The notes beneath the pieces are model-generated. The model was not told where the DNA came from. It was given only the letters and a program-made list of their open reading frames with translations, and ran no database searches. A stretch of DNA of 64,000 nt from QHXN01 sp032162705. Its GTDB lineage: Bacteria; Acidobacteriota; Blastocatellia; Pyrinomonadales; Pyrinomonadaceae. The stretch lies in contig JAVRON010000131.1 of NCBI GenBank assembly GCA_032162705.1, positions 1 to 64,000 of the forward strand, given 5' to 3'. Position numbers and translations under genes: made by a program. This document shows, one piece after another, positions 1-8,924 of this stretch (the first letter of the stretch is position 1; each line of letters starts with the position of its first letter).

Positions 1-2
1 TG

Positions 3-293
3 TTCACGACGATGCTGACGTTGGCTTACTCGATTTTTCAAGGGAACGTCGGGACGGCCTATCGGCAGCGCTCGCAGATACTCGTCTTCTATTTCATCTT
101 CGTCGCCGTCGGAGCAGTGCTGATGAAAGAGAGGCGAGAGGACAGGCAGCGGCGGACGCTTGCGGAGAAGCAGGCGCGTGTCGATGCCGCGCGCACCGCC
201 GAAGCGCAGAGACGTTACGAGCGCTGGAAGACCGAGCGCGAAAAGGAGCTTGAGACTATCGCGCAGGACATCTCCGAGAGGATTAACTTCTGA
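3..293 (+). CDS. C-terminal end of a membrane protein (partial)
   Basis: The reading frame is open to the left edge, so this is the last 96 residues of a gene that begins outside the window. One hydrophobic segment (ILVFYFIFVAVGAVLM) is followed by a charged, Arg/Glu-rich tail of about 50 residues that is probably a cytoplasmic coiled coil. Its stop overlaps the start of the next gene in a TGATG arrangement, so the two are likely translationally coupled and belong to the same polysaccharide operon. Tails like this occur on polytopic membrane proteins of EPS loci, but the family cannot be named from this fragment. An internal ATG at position 12 is not needed as a start. Confidence 0.6.
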   Translation, partial: FTTMLTLAYSIFQGNVGTAYRQRSQILVFYFIFVAVGAVLMKERREDRQRRTLAEKQARVDAARTAEAQRRYERWKTEREKELETIAQDISERINF

Positions 294-2179
294 TGTGCGG
301 GATCGTCGGCATGGTCAACCTCGACGACTCGGCGGCGGACGCGACGCTGCTGGGCCGGATGAACGAGGCGATTCGCCACCGCGGCCCGGACGAGGACGGC
401 GCGTACACCGAAGGTCACGTCGGGCTTGCGATGCGGCGGCTCGCCATCATCGACCTGAAGGGCGGGCAGCAGCCCATCGCCAACGAAGACCGCACGTGTT
501 GGATCGTCTTCAACGGCGAAATCTATAACTACCGCGAGCTGAAAGCCGAACTCGAAGAACGCGGCCACCACTTCCGCACCGACTGCGACACAGAGGCCAT
601 CGTCCACGCCTACGAAGAGTTCGGCGCGGACTGTCCACGTCACCTGCGCGGCATGTTCGCGTTTGCCATCTGGGACACACGCCGTCAGGAACTCTTCCTC
701 GCGCGCGACCGCGTCGGCAAAAAGCCTCTGCTCTACTCGAAGACGAGCCGCGCCTTCGTCTTCGGCTCGGAGTTCTCGGCCCTCCTCCTACATCCCTCGG
801 TCAGCCGCGAGATCGACCGCACGGCCATCGACGATTATCTCTCTTTCATGTGCGTGCCCGCGCCGCTCACGGCCTACCGCGACATACGCAAGCTTGAGCC
901 GGGACACTCGCTCACGCTCAGCTCGCAAGGCGAGTTGAAGATTGAGCGCTACTGGGAGCCGGACTTCTCAAAGAAGATCAAGGTCAGCGAAGAGGAGGCG
1001 GGCGCGCGTGCGCTCGAACTGTTGCGCGACGCCGTGCGCGTGCGTTTGATGTCCGAGGTTCCGCTCGGCGCGTTTCTCTCGGGCGGCATCGATTCAAGCA
1101 CCGTCGTCGCGCTGATGGCCGAGGCCAGCTCCAAACCCGTCAAGACCTTCTCCATCGGTTTCGAGGAGCAGGACTTCTCGGAGCTTCATCACGCGCGCCG
1201 CGTCGCCGAGCACATCGGCGCGGAGCATCACGAGTTCGTCGTCCGTCCCGACGCGTTGGAAGTTCTTCCAACGCTCGTCGAACACTACGGCGAGCCTTTC
1301 GCGGACTCATCGGCCATCCCGACCTACTACGTCGCGCGCGAGACCCGGCGGCACGTCACCGTCGCTCTCAACGGCGACGGCGGCGACGAGTGTTTCGCGG
1401 GCTACAATCGCTACGCGGCGATGCGTCTTTCGGAGCGCTACCGGAAACTGCCCTTCGTGCTGCGCGAGCGCGTCATACGCCAGGCTGTCGGTCTTCTGCC
1501 CGCATCTGAACGCAAGCGCGCGGGACGCGTCCGCAGTCTCAAGCGTTTCTTGCAGGCCGCCTCTTTGCCGCCCGTCGAGCGCTACCTTTCGTGGGTGAGC
1601 ACCTTCGGCCCCGAGGCGAAGCAGGAGTTTTACACGGACGAGTTCCGGCACGAGACCGAAGGGCGCGACGCGGAGCGTTGGCTCGCGCCGTGGTTCGCGC
1701 GTGCGAACGGCGCGGGCGTCGTGGACGCGGCGCAGTTGGCGGACACGATGACGTATCTGCCGAACGACCTGCTCGTCAAGGTTGACATCGCAAGCATGGC
1801 CGTCTCTCTGGAGGCGCGCTCGCCCTTTCTCGACCATCACGTCATCGAGTTCGCGGCGACGCTGCCTGAGAACTTAAAGCTGCGCGGACTGACGACGAAG
1901 TACATCCTGAAGCAGACACTCAGGAAACTTTTGCCTGCCGAGAATCTCAAGCGCGGCAAGATGGGATTTGGCGTCCCCGTCGGCCACTGGTTCCGCGGAC
2001 AGATGCAGGGGTTTCTGCGCGAGAATCTGCTCTCGGAAAAATTCGGGCGGCGCAATCTCTTCCGCCCCGAAGGCGTCCGCCGCATGGTCGAGCTGCACAC
2101 GCGCGGCGAGCGCGACTACACGCACCAGCTCTGGACGCTGCTGATGCTCGAACTCTGGTTTCAAAGGTTCATCGACTGA
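293..2179 (+). CDS. asnB: Asparagine synthase-type amidotransferase (AsnB)
   Basis: This is a class II glutamine amidotransferase of 628 residues. It starts MCGIVG, so after Met removal Cys is the N-terminal nucleophile that releases ammonia from glutamine. The N-terminal Ntn domain (about 1-200) is followed by the synthetase domain with the ATP-pyrophosphatase loop LSGGIDSS near residue 263 and the GDGGDE motif further on. Length and domain order fit AsnB. In exosortase-linked EPS loci, AsnB-like proteins are thought to amidate a sugar acid or another locus-specific substrate rather than simply make asparagine; that role is an inference here. The start overlaps the upstream stop (TGATG). A second, divergent copy lies at 32312-34285. 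Confidence 0.93.
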   Translation: MCGIVGMVNLDDSAADATLLGRMNEAIRHRGPDEDGAYTEGHVGLAMRRLAIIDLKGGQQPIANEDRTCWIVFNGEIYNYRELKAELEERGHHFRTDCDTEAIVHAYEEFGADCPRHLRGMFAFAIWDTRRQELFLARDRVGKKPLLYSKTSRAFVFGSEFSALLLHPSVSREIDRTAIDDYLSFMCVPAPLTAYRDIRKLEPGHSLTLSSQGELKIERYWEPDFSKKIKVSEEEAGARALELLRDAVRVRLMSEVPLGAFLSGGIDSSTVVALMAEASSKPVKTFSIGFEEQDFSELHHARRVAEHIGAEHHEFVVRPDALEVLPTLVEHYGEPFADSSAIPTYYVARETRRHVTVALNGDGGDECFAGYNRYAAMRLSERYRKLPFVLRERVIRQAVGLLPASERKRAGRVRSLKRFLQAASLPPVERYLSWVSTFGPEAKQEFYTDEFRHETEGRDAERWLAPWFARANGAGVVDAAQLADTMTYLPNDLLVKVDIASMAVSLEARSPFLDHHVIEFAATLPENLKLRGLTTKYILKQTLRKLLPAENLKRGKMGFGVPVGHWFRGQMQGFLRENLLSEKFGRRNLFRPEGVRRMVELHTRGERDYTHQLWTLLMLELWFQRFID

Positions 2180-2204
2180 CGCGCCGCTCTTTTCAATCGA
2201 CGGA

Positions 2205-2328
2205 TTCGCCACAGAGACACAGAGACACAGAGATGAAAGAAGAAAGAAGAAAGAAGAAAGACGAAAGAAGAAAGAATTTATGACAGTCCCTTTCTTAGTC
2301 TCTGTGTCTTTGTGTCTGCGGTGGCGAA
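2205..2328. repeat. Palindromic CAGACACAGAGA repeat, copy 1
   Basis: The left arm TTCGCCACAGAGACACAGAG and right arm ending CTGCGGTGGCGAA pair imperfectly around a purine-rich spacer made of repeated GAAAGAA units. It fills the 169-bp gap between asnB and the methyltransferase. A closely related element occurs at 14784-14877, and the arms share the CACCGCAGA core with the elements at 34 kb, 56 kb, 60 kb and 63 kb. Confidence 0.75.
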
Positions 2329-2348
2329 TATTTTCTTAGTCGGAAATC

Positions 2349-3302
2349 ATGTCTGAAGTTTTGAACGTCGAAGCAGACTTCACGGAAGCGCGTGCGGAAG
2401 TCCGCGACGGCTATCGCTGGGTCGCGCAGGAGTGCCCTGTGTGCCGCGTGCCGCCCGCGAAATACTTGGGCCGGCGCGGCGGCACGGCGCACCGCGAGGG
2501 CACAGGGATAGAGTGCCATATCTGGCGCTGCAAGGGGTGCGGGCTTATCTTCCCGAACCCGATGCCGCTACCCGCCAGAGGCGTCGGCGAGCTATACGCG
2601 CTCGACCCCGAGAGCTATTTCCAGAAGCATGACGCTGAAGAAAAACTCGCCGCCGCGCGGCAGTTGATGCGCGATGCCGAGCGTTTGACGGGTGGGCGCG
2701 GGCGCTTACTCGACGTAGGATCGGGGCGCGGCGACGTTCTGGTGGCGGCACGCGAACGCAGTTGGGAAGCGACGGGCATCGACCTCTCGCCGTCGTTCGC
2801 CGACTATGCCGAGGGGCGCTCGGGCGCGCGAGTTCGGCGCGAGCCAATCGAGCATTGCGGCTTTGCCGATGGCTCGTTCGACGCGGTCATCCTCGCGGCG
2901 GTGCTCGAACACCTCTACGACCCGGACGCGACCGTCAGCGAGATCGCGCGCGTGCTCCGACCCGGAGGCGCGTTCTTCGTGGACGTGCCGAACGAGGCCG
3001 GACTATACTTTCGACTCGGCAACATTTATCAAAAACTGCGCGGGCGCGACTGGGTCGTTAACGTTGCGCCGACCTTCGAGCCGTTTCACGTCTTCGGCTT
3101 CAGTCCACGTAGTTTGCGCGCACTGCTCGCAAAGCACGGGCTTATGGTGCGCGAGTGGCGCGTCTACGGCGGGCGCTCGATGGTTCCCGGTCGAGGGGGT
3201 GTGGCGGGCATCGTCGAACACCTCGCGGCGCGCGCCGTCACGGCGGCGAGCAACGTCGGGAACCTGGGCACCTACATCGAGACGTGGGCCGTGAAGACTT
3301 AA
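2349..3302 (+). CDS. Class I SAM-dependent methyltransferase with N-terminal zinc ribbon
   Basis: The protein has 317 residues. Two Cys pairs, C29/C32 and C61/C64 (the second in RCKGCGLIF), form a probable zinc ribbon. A Rossmann methyltransferase domain follows, with the SAM-binding motif LLDVGSGRGD near residue 120 and the acidic/late motif region VILAAVLEHLYDPD. This layout is typical of methyltransferases in sugar-modification and polysaccharide loci (methyltransf_11/23 types), which C- or O-methylate nucleotide sugars or glycan ends. The exact acceptor cannot be read from the sequence. It begins 20 bp after a palindromic repeat, so it may be transcribed separately or read through from asnB. 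Confidence 0.85.
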   Translation: MSEVLNVEADFTEARAEVRDGYRWVAQECPVCRVPPAKYLGRRGGTAHREGTGIECHIWRCKGCGLIFPNPMPLPARGVGELYALDPESYFQKHDAEEKLAAARQLMRDAERLTGGRGRLLDVGSGRGDVLVAARERSWEATGIDLSPSFADYAEGRSGARVRREPIEHCGFADGSFDAVILAAVLEHLYDPDATVSEIARVLRPGGAFFVDVPNEAGLYFRLGNIYQKLRGRDWVVNVAPTFEPFHVFGFSPRSLRALLAKHGLMVREWRVYGGRSMVPGRGGVAGIVEHLAARAVTAASNVGNLGTYIETWAVKT

Positions 3303-3321
3303 AGCGCACCGGACGTTTAAA

Positions 3322-3399
3322 AAAACAACGGCAAGAGTTTCAAAAGCGGCAGCAAGAGTTTAGAAAAACAAGAGTAAGAGTTTAGAAAAACAAGAGCGG
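3322..3399. repeat. 22-bp minisatellite upstream of nucleotidyltransferase
   Basis: About 3.5 direct copies of a degenerate 22-bp unit lie at 3322, 3344, 3366 and 3388, each containing the core AAGAGTTT or a variant. They fill almost the whole gap to the next gene and end at its GGAGGAG ribosome-binding site. Confidence 0.85.
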
Positions 3400-3411
3400 A
3401 GGAGACTGCAA

Positions 3412-4227
3412 GTGAAAGGTATCGTTCTGGCCGGTGGATTGGGGTCGCGTCTGCGCCCCTTGACGGCCGTCACCAACAAGCATCTGCTGCCCGTCTACGA
3501 CAAGCCGATGATCTACTACCCGGTCGAGACGCTCATCAACGCAGGGATCAGGGACATCATGATCGTCACGGGCGGCAACTCCGCGGGCGACTTTCTCAAG
3601 CTCTTGAAGAACGGACGCGATTTCGGTCTCAAGCACATCAACTACACGTATCAGGAGGGCGAGGGGGGCATCGCCGCCGCGCTCGATTTGTGCGAAGCGT
3701 TCGCCGATGGCGAGCCGATCTGCGTCGTCTTAGGCGACAACATCATCGAGCGCAACATCTGCCGCGCGGTGCGCTCCTACAAGCATCAGGGCGGCGGCGC
3801 GAAAATCCTTCTGAAGAAAGTCTCCGACCCGCAGCGCTTCGGCGTGCCCGAACTCGAAGGGCGCAAGGTCGTCCGCATCGAGGAGAAACCGAAAGCTCCG
3901 AAGTCGGAGTACGCCGTCATCGGCATCTACATGTACGACGCGGATGTGTTCCAGATCATCAAGACCCTAAAGCCTTCAGGGCGCGGCGAGCTTGAGATTA
4001 CGGACGTGAACAACGCTTACATCGAGCGTGGCGAGATGACCTGGGACGAACTCGACGGATGGTGGACGGACGCCGGGACGTTCGAGTCGCTGCTGCGCGC
4101 CTCGAACATGGTGGCCGAGACCGGCGCGAACAAGATGGACGAGGCGGACGCGGGCGTGAAGGCCGAGAGCGTGCCTGCGGCTGAAGCGGGTGCCGCACCT
4201 GCGGCTGAAGCCGGTGTCGCCCGCTAA
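3412..4227 (+). CDS. rfbA: Glucose-1-phosphate thymidylyltransferase-like sugar nucleotidyltransferase
   Basis: The enzyme joins an NTP and a sugar 1-phosphate to make a nucleotide sugar, probably dTDP-glucose, for the glycosyltransferases of this locus. The N-terminus has the signature MKGIVLAGGLGSRLRPLT, followed by NKHLLPVYDKPMIYYP and the VLGDNI and GWWTDAGTFESLL motifs. The conserved core is about 240 residues, the short form of the family; a further 30 residues form an Ala/Glu-rich tail with a 24-bp in-frame duplication (4174-4221, PAAEAGAA/PAAEAGVA). The start is GTG at 3412, chosen because GGAGGAG lies about 8 bp upstream. No rfbB, rfbC or rfbD partner is obvious nearby, so UDP- or GDP-sugars are not excluded. 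Confidence 0.87.
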   Translation: MKGIVLAGGLGSRLRPLTAVTNKHLLPVYDKPMIYYPVETLINAGIRDIMIVTGGNSAGDFLKLLKNGRDFGLKHINYTYQEGEGGIAAALDLCEAFADGEPICVVLGDNIIERNICRAVRSYKHQGGGAKILLKKVSDPQRFGVPELEGRKVVRIEEKPKAPKSEYAVIGIYMYDADVFQIIKTLKPSGRGELEITDVNNAYIERGEMTWDELDGWWTDAGTFESLLRASNMVAETGANKMDEADAGVKAESVPAAEAGAAPAAEAGVAR

Positions 4228-4239
4228 AGCGGCTTTGCG

Positions 4240-5652
4240 ATGAAAGTTGTGCGCATTATCGCGCGCCTGAACGTCGGCGGCCCTGCGCGTCACGTCGCGT
4301 GGCTTGAGGCGGGCTTGCGCGAGCGAGGCGTCGAGTCGCTTCTGGTCGCGGGCGTCGTGCCGCCGGGCGAGGACGACATGGGATACTTCGCCGAGAGTCT
4401 GGGAGTCAGTCCCGAAGTCATCCCAGAGATGAGCCGCGAGGTCTCGCCAAAGGACGCGGTCACGGTCTGGAAGCTCTACCGTCTGCTCAAGCGCGAGCGC
4501 CCCGACGTGGTGCACACGCACACGGCGAAGGCGGGCACGGTGGGGCGCGCAGCCGGGATGCTCTATCGCTGGCTCACGCCGTCGGCGCTGTGGGGAAGGC
4601 CGCGGCGCTGTCGTTTCGTTCACACGTACCACGGCCACATCTTCCACAGCTACTACGGGCGCTGGAAGACTCGCTTCTTCCTTCTCGTCGAGCAGGCGCT
4701 CGCGCGACTCGTCACCGACCGGATAGTCGTCATCAGCCCGCAACAGCTCGACGAGATCAACCGGCGGTTCCGCGTCGGTCGCCCCGAGCAGTTCAAGGTT
4801 ATACCCTTAGGACTCGACACACACGCCTACGATGACTGGGCGGCGCGACGCGGCACACTCCGACACGAGTGGGGCGTGAATGAAGCAGATGTGCTCGTCG
4901 GCATCGTCGGGCGTCTGACGGAGATCAAGAACCACAGGCTGTTTCTCGAAGCCGCCGCGCTCTTCAAAAAGAGGCGCGCGTTTGAAGCAGAGGCGGCACG
5001 CGGCGCGAGCAGCGCTCACGACGCGGCACGAGGGATGAGCGAGCCGGACGGCGCGGGCGTGGGGCGCGTCACGTTTGTGGTCATCGGCGATGGGCACTTG
5101 CGCGCGGAGTTGGAGAGCCACGCGCGGGTGCTCGGGCTTACGGATGATGTAAGATTCACGGGGCTGAGGGACGACCCGGAAAATTTCTACCCGGCGCTCG
5201 ACGTGGTCGCGCTCACTTCTCGCAATGAGGGGACGCCCTTGACGCTCATCGAGGCGATGGCGAACGCACGACCTGCAGTCGCCACGGCGGTGGGCGGCGT
5301 CGTCGATCTGCTCGGCGGAGTCTCGGAGTGGGAGCTGCGCCGTCCGCACCCGTGGCAAATCTGTGAGCGCGGCATACAGGTACGCCCCGGAGACCCGGAG
5401 GCGTTCGCCGATGCGCTCGCACATCTCGTCTCGGACGAAGGCTTGCGGAAGGCTCTGGGCGAACGCGGGCGCGAGTACGTCGAGCGTCAATATTCTGTCG
5501 AGCGTCTGGTCTCGGACGTGCTGCGTCTCTATGAGGAGCTGGCCTTCGGGACGGCGGCGCACGGCGCTTCGGTTGCTGCGACGGCGGGCGAAGCGTCGCG
5601 CACATCCGCCAAAGGGACGGGCCCTGAAACTCACGCGCAGCGGCGCATCTGA
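4240..5652 (+). CDS. Glycosyltransferase family 4
   Basis: The protein has 470 residues and the GT-B fold. The N-terminal acceptor domain starts MKVVRIIARLNVGGPARHV, typical of GT4 enzymes that bind a lipid-linked acceptor. The C-terminal donor domain has VGRLTEIKNHRLFLEAA and the E-x7-E type motif RNEGTPLTLIEAMANARPAVAT. A low-complexity Ala/Gly/Glu stretch of about 30 residues (near 250-280) interrupts the C-terminal domain, and an Ala/Thr-rich tail follows it. It would transfer a sugar from a nucleotide donor to the growing glycan at the cytoplasmic face. The 12-bp gap from the upstream gene suggests one operon. Donor and linkage are not deducible. Confidence 0.9.
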   Translation: MKVVRIIARLNVGGPARHVAWLEAGLRERGVESLLVAGVVPPGEDDMGYFAESLGVSPEVIPEMSREVSPKDAVTVWKLYRLLKRERPDVVHTHTAKAGTVGRAAGMLYRWLTPSALWGRPRRCRFVHTYHGHIFHSYYGRWKTRFFLLVEQALARLVTDRIVVISPQQLDEINRRFRVGRPEQFKVIPLGLDTHAYDDWAARRGTLRHEWGVNEADVLVGIVGRLTEIKNHRLFLEAAALFKKRRAFEAEAARGASSAHDAARGMSEPDGAGVGRVTFVVIGDGHLRAELESHARVLGLTDDVRFTGLRDDPENFYPALDVVALTSRNEGTPLTLIEAMANARPAVATAVGGVVDLLGGVSEWELRRPHPWQICERGIQVRPGDPEAFADALAHLVSDEGLRKALGERGREYVERQYSVERLVSDVLRLYEELAFGTAAHGASVAATAGEASRTSAKGTGPETHAQRRI

Positions 5653-5668
5653 AGGGAGAAAGAAAAGC

Positions 5669-6640
5669 TTGCGAATTCTTATCACGGGGGGAGCGGGCTT
5701 TATCGGCTCGCACCTCTCCGATGCCTACATCACACGCGGCGACGAAGTCTTCTGTATCGACGACCTCTCGACCGGCTCGATTGAAAACATCGCGCATCTC
5801 AAAGGCCACGCGCGCTTCCATTACACCATCGACTCCGTTCATAACGTGCCGTTGGTGGCCGAACTCATCGACCAGTGCGATGTGGTCTTCCACCTCGCGG
5901 CGGCTGTCGGTGTCAAGCTCATCGTCGAAAGCCCCGTCCGCACCATCGAGACGAACGTGCGCGGCACGGAGGTCGTCTTAGCACAGGCGAACAAGAAGAA
6001 GAAGAAGGTGCTGGTGGCTTCCACGTCCGAGGTCTACGGGCTTTCGACCGAGGTGCCCTTCCGAGAGGACGGCAACCTCGTGATGGGAGCGACGACGAAG
6101 GGACGCTGGTCTTACGCCTGCTCGAAGGCCATTGATGAGTTCCTCGCCCTCGCCTACTGGCGGGAGAAGAAGCTCCCCACCGTGGTCGTGCGGCTCTTCA
6201 ACACGGTGGGGCCGCGCCAGACCGGACAGTACGGGATGGTGATTCCGACGTTTGTGAGGCAGGCTTTGGCGGGAAGACCCATCACGGTCTACGGGACGGG
6301 CGAGCAGACGCGCTGTTTCGGCTTTGTGGGCGACGTGGTGGGCGCGCTCATCTCCCTGATGGACAGGGACGAGGCGGTGGGCGAGGTCTTCAACATCGGG
6401 TCTAATGAAGAAGTGTCGATCATGGAGTTGGCGCGGAGAGTGAAAGAGTTGACGGGGTCGAAGTCGGAGGTCGTGACCGTCCCGTACGACGAGGCTTATG
6501 AAGAGGGGTTCGAGGACATGCCGCGGCGTGTGCCCGACATCTCGAAGGTGGGTGCACTGACAGGCTTCCGTCCGACGAAGAAGCTCGACGACATACTCCT
6601 CTCCGTTATCGAATATTACAGCGGGCGCCAGAATGGTTAG
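5669..6640 (+). CDS. NAD-dependent epimerase/dehydratase (extended SDR)
   Basis: This extended short-chain dehydrogenase has 323 residues and acts on nucleotide sugars. The NAD-binding motif GGAGFIGSH lies at the N-terminus, STSEVYG carries the catalytic Ser/Thr region, and YACSK is the YxxxK active site. The start is a TTG at 5669, because the conserved strand RILITGG follows directly and GAAGGGAGAAAG lies just upstream; the frame is open further upstream, but that part overlaps the GT4 gene and has no homology-like features. It may be a UDP-glucose 4-epimerase, a GDP-mannose 4,6-dehydratase relative or a decarboxylase; the sequence alone does not decide. Confidence 0.88.
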   Translation: MRILITGGAGFIGSHLSDAYITRGDEVFCIDDLSTGSIENIAHLKGHARFHYTIDSVHNVPLVAELIDQCDVVFHLAAAVGVKLIVESPVRTIETNVRGTEVVLAQANKKKKKVLVASTSEVYGLSTEVPFREDGNLVMGATTKGRWSYACSKAIDEFLALAYWREKKLPTVVVRLFNTVGPRQTGQYGMVIPTFVRQALAGRPITVYGTGEQTRCFGFVGDVVGALISLMDRDEAVGEVFNIGSNEEVSIMELARRVKELTGSKSEVVTVPYDEAYEEGFEDMPRRVPDISKVGALTGFRPTKKLDDILLSVIEYYSGRQNG

Positions 6641-6679
6641 TAAAACGCTCGCCCCAAATTAGTTTTCGGAATTTCTGTT

Positions 6680-8479
6680 ATGCCTTTCAGCAGTAGCCAT
6701 CTTGTGCCCGCGGCCGTAGCGCTCGCGCTGGCGCTCGTGCTGACGCCGCTGGTGCGTGCGTTCGCGCGCCGCCGCGGGGTCATCGCCAAGCCGAGGGGCG
6801 ACCGCTGGAACAAGAATCCGACGGCGATGATGGGCGGCGTCGCCATCTACCTCGCCGTCACTGTGACCTTTCTCCTCTTCGTCCCGCATACACGCGAAGG
6901 CTGGGTCGTGATGGGGGCGAGCACGGCGCTCTTCCTCGTCGGGCTTGTCGATGATTTCCTACATATCAAGCCCTATCAGAAGCTCATCGGGCAGGTCTTG
7001 GGCGCGAGCGCCGTCGTCTACTTCGGACTGCTGCTGCCGTGGGGATGGGGCGCTTCGGCGGCGATGGCGTTGACGATCTTCTGGCTCATCGGGATTACGA
7101 ACGCCATCAACCTGCTCGACAACATGGACGGGTTGGCCGCCGGAGTCTCGGCCATCGCGGCGGTCTTCATCGCGGCCAGTTTCGCCGGTAACGGGCAGTT
7201 GACCGAAGCGACGATGCTGGCGGTCTTCGCCGCGGCGCTCGTGGGCTTCCTCGTCTTCAACTCGAACCCGGCCTCGATCTTCATGGGCGACTGCGGGTCG
7301 ATGTTTGTCGGTTTCTTCCTCGCCAGCTCCGCGCTGCTCTCGGCTTCGGGCGACCGGGGCCGGAGCTTCATCGTCGTCATCGCCGTGCCGGTGCTCATCC
7401 TCTTCATCCCGATCTTCGACACCACGCTCGTCACGGTCGTGCGCAAGCTCTCGGGCCGCGCCGCTTCGCAGGGCGGGCGCGACCACGCGTCGCACCGTCT
7501 CGTCGCGCTGGGGCTTTCAGAGCGGCGCGCGGTGTGGATGCTCTACGGGTTTGCTGCTGCGTCGGGGCTGCTGGCGATGCTCGTGCGGCAGTTCGAGTAT
7601 CACACGGGCGTCGCGATGGTTCTGGGCTTCGCCGTCGTGCTCACGCTCGTCGGCGTGTATCTGGCGGGCGTGAAAGTCTACGACGAGGTGGAGGTGCAGA
7701 CGGCGCGCGAGAAGCCGCTCGTCTCCTTCCTCGTAGACCTCTCGTACAAGCGACGCATCTTTGAAGTGCTCCTCGACGTTGTGCTCGTCATCCTCGCCTA
7801 CTACTTCTCTTACGTTCTGCTGTTCGGCTCCGACCTCGCGCCCGACGTGTGGCGGCTCTTTCTTTCGACCGTCCCCGTTCTCATCTTCGTGAAGATGACG
7901 GCGCTGCTGGTCTCAGGCGTCTACCGAGGGCTGTGGCGCTACATCAGCCTCGATAATCTGGTCGTCTACGCGAAGGCGGTCGCGGGCGGGTCGGTTTTGA
8001 GCGTGCTCGTGCTCCTCTTCGCCTTCCGCTTTGAAGGGTTCTCGCGCGCCGTCTTTGTCCTCGACGCGATGTTCTTCTTCCTGATGCTCGCCGGGAGCCG
8101 CGTGGCGTTCCGACTCTTCCGCCAGCTCCTGCCCGCGCCGTCGGCAGGCGGGCGACGCGTGCTCATCTATGGCGCGGGCGACGCGGGCGAGCTGCTCCTG
8201 CGTGAGATGCGCAACAACCTCCGGCTCCAGTACACGCCCATCGGGTTCGTCGATGATGACCCCTTCAAGAAGGGAAAAGTGATTCACGGTCTGAAGGTCT
8301 TCGGCGGCAACGGCCACCTGCGGCGCATCTGCGAGGAGCAGAACGTCGAAGAGGTGCTCATCTCAAGTTCGCGCATTGACGGCGAACGCATCAACCAAAT
8401 CCTCCGCGACTGCGAGGACGCACAGGTCACTCTCAAACGCATGCGCATCGAGATCGAGCTGGTCGGACACGAGTTTTAG
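6680..8479 (+). CDS. WecA/MraY-like polyprenyl-phosphate sugar-1-phosphate transferase fused to CapD-type N-terminal domain
   Basis: This is a 599-residue fusion. Residues 1 to about 335 are a WecA/TagO-like enzyme with about ten membrane segments, the VDDFLHIKP acidic motif, NAINLLDNMDGLAAG, FMGDCGSMFVGF and the His motif GGRDHASHRL; such enzymes move a sugar 1-phosphate onto undecaprenyl phosphate and start a glycan. After about 355 come four more membrane segments and a Rossmann-like domain (RVLIYGAGDAGELLLREM, about 487-599), as in the N-terminal half of CapD/FlaA1-like dehydratases, but the catalytic SDR half is missing. The C-terminal part may sense a nucleotide or sugar rather than catalyse. 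It ends just before a heptamer repeat arm. Confidence 0.88.
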   Translation: MPFSSSHLVPAAVALALALVLTPLVRAFARRRGVIAKPRGDRWNKNPTAMMGGVAIYLAVTVTFLLFVPHTREGWVVMGASTALFLVGLVDDFLHIKPYQKLIGQVLGASAVVYFGLLLPWGWGASAAMALTIFWLIGITNAINLLDNMDGLAAGVSAIAAVFIAASFAGNGQLTEATMLAVFAAALVGFLVFNSNPASIFMGDCGSMFVGFFLASSALLSASGDRGRSFIVVIAVPVLILFIPIFDTTLVTVVRKLSGRAASQGGRDHASHRLVALGLSERRAVWMLYGFAAASGLLAMLVRQFEYHTGVAMVLGFAVVLTLVGVYLAGVKVYDEVEVQTAREKPLVSFLVDLSYKRRIFEVLLDVVLVILAYYFSYVLLFGSDLAPDVWRLFLSTVPVLIFVKMTALLVSGVYRGLWRYISLDNLVVYAKAVAGGSVLSVLVLLFAFRFEGFSRAVFVLDAMFFFLMLAGSRVAFRLFRQLLPAPSAGGRRVLIYGAGDAGELLLREMRNNLRLQYTPIGFVDDDPFKKGKVIHGLKVFGGNGHLRRICEEQNVEEVLISSSRIDGERINQILRDCEDAQVTLKRMRIEIELVGHEF

Positions 8480-8480
8480 T

Positions 8481-8507
8481 GGCTAGAGGCTAGAGGCTAG
8501 AGGCTAG
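8481..8507. repeat. Heptamer repeat arm (GGCTAGA)n, left
   Basis: There are four tandem copies of GGCTAGA (the last lacks its final A), starting directly after the stop of the fusion gene. The complementary arm lies at 8943-8970, on the far side of the four-helix-bundle gene. Confidence 0.85.
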
Positions 8508-8521
8508 TAGATTGAGAGTTG

Positions 8522-8899
8522 ATGGGTGTGTCGTTCAAGAGTTACAGAGACTTGGATGTGTGGCGAAAGGCAATGGGTCTGGTGAAGGCCGTCTACATAG
8601 CAACTTCATCTTATCCGTCGGAGGAGAAGTTCAGCCTTGTAAGCCAAATGCGTCGGGCGGCAGTATCGATTCCTTCAAACCTTGCTGAAGGACATGCACG
8701 TTACGGGGGTGGCGAGTTCAAGCACTTCATCTCGATAGCGATGGGGTCTGTCGCGGAGTTGGAAACGCAGGTCATCCTCAGTGTTGATTTGGCCTACTTA
8801 ATTGAAAACACAGGAAGAGACCTTTTGAATCAACTTGACGAAGTAGGCAAAATGCTGCGCGGTCTCTACAGGTCGCTGTCAATTCGCCGAGAAGAGTAG
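8522..8899 (+). CDS. Four-helix-bundle protein (S23/Avd-like)
   Basis: This is a 125-residue protein of the four-helix-bundle family (TIGR02436). It carries the family hallmarks YRDLDVWRKAM near the N-terminus, LVSQMRRAAVSIPSNLAEGHAR in the middle and a helical C-terminus. Relatives are encoded in intervening sequences of 23S rRNA genes and include the Avd accessory proteins of diversity-generating retroelements; stand-alone copies have no assigned function. Base composition is clearly less GC-rich than the neighbours, which suggests acquisition. It lies between complementary heptamer arms and interrupts an otherwise continuous biosynthetic gene series. ATG 8522 is preferred over TTG 8519. 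There is no reverse transcriptase or variable repeat nearby. Confidence 0.9.
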   Translation: MGVSFKSYRDLDVWRKAMGLVKAVYIATSSYPSEEKFSLVSQMRRAAVSIPSNLAEGHARYGGGEFKHFISIAMGSVAELETQVILSVDLAYLIENTGRDLLNQLDEVGKMLRGLYRSLSIRREE

Positions 8900-8924
8900 G
8901 CTGGAACCATGGGCCGGCAACATT

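Noticed and set aside
8522..8899. Four-helix-bundle gene considered as part of a diversity-generating retroelement
   Set aside because: There is no reverse transcriptase, template repeat or variable repeat in the window.
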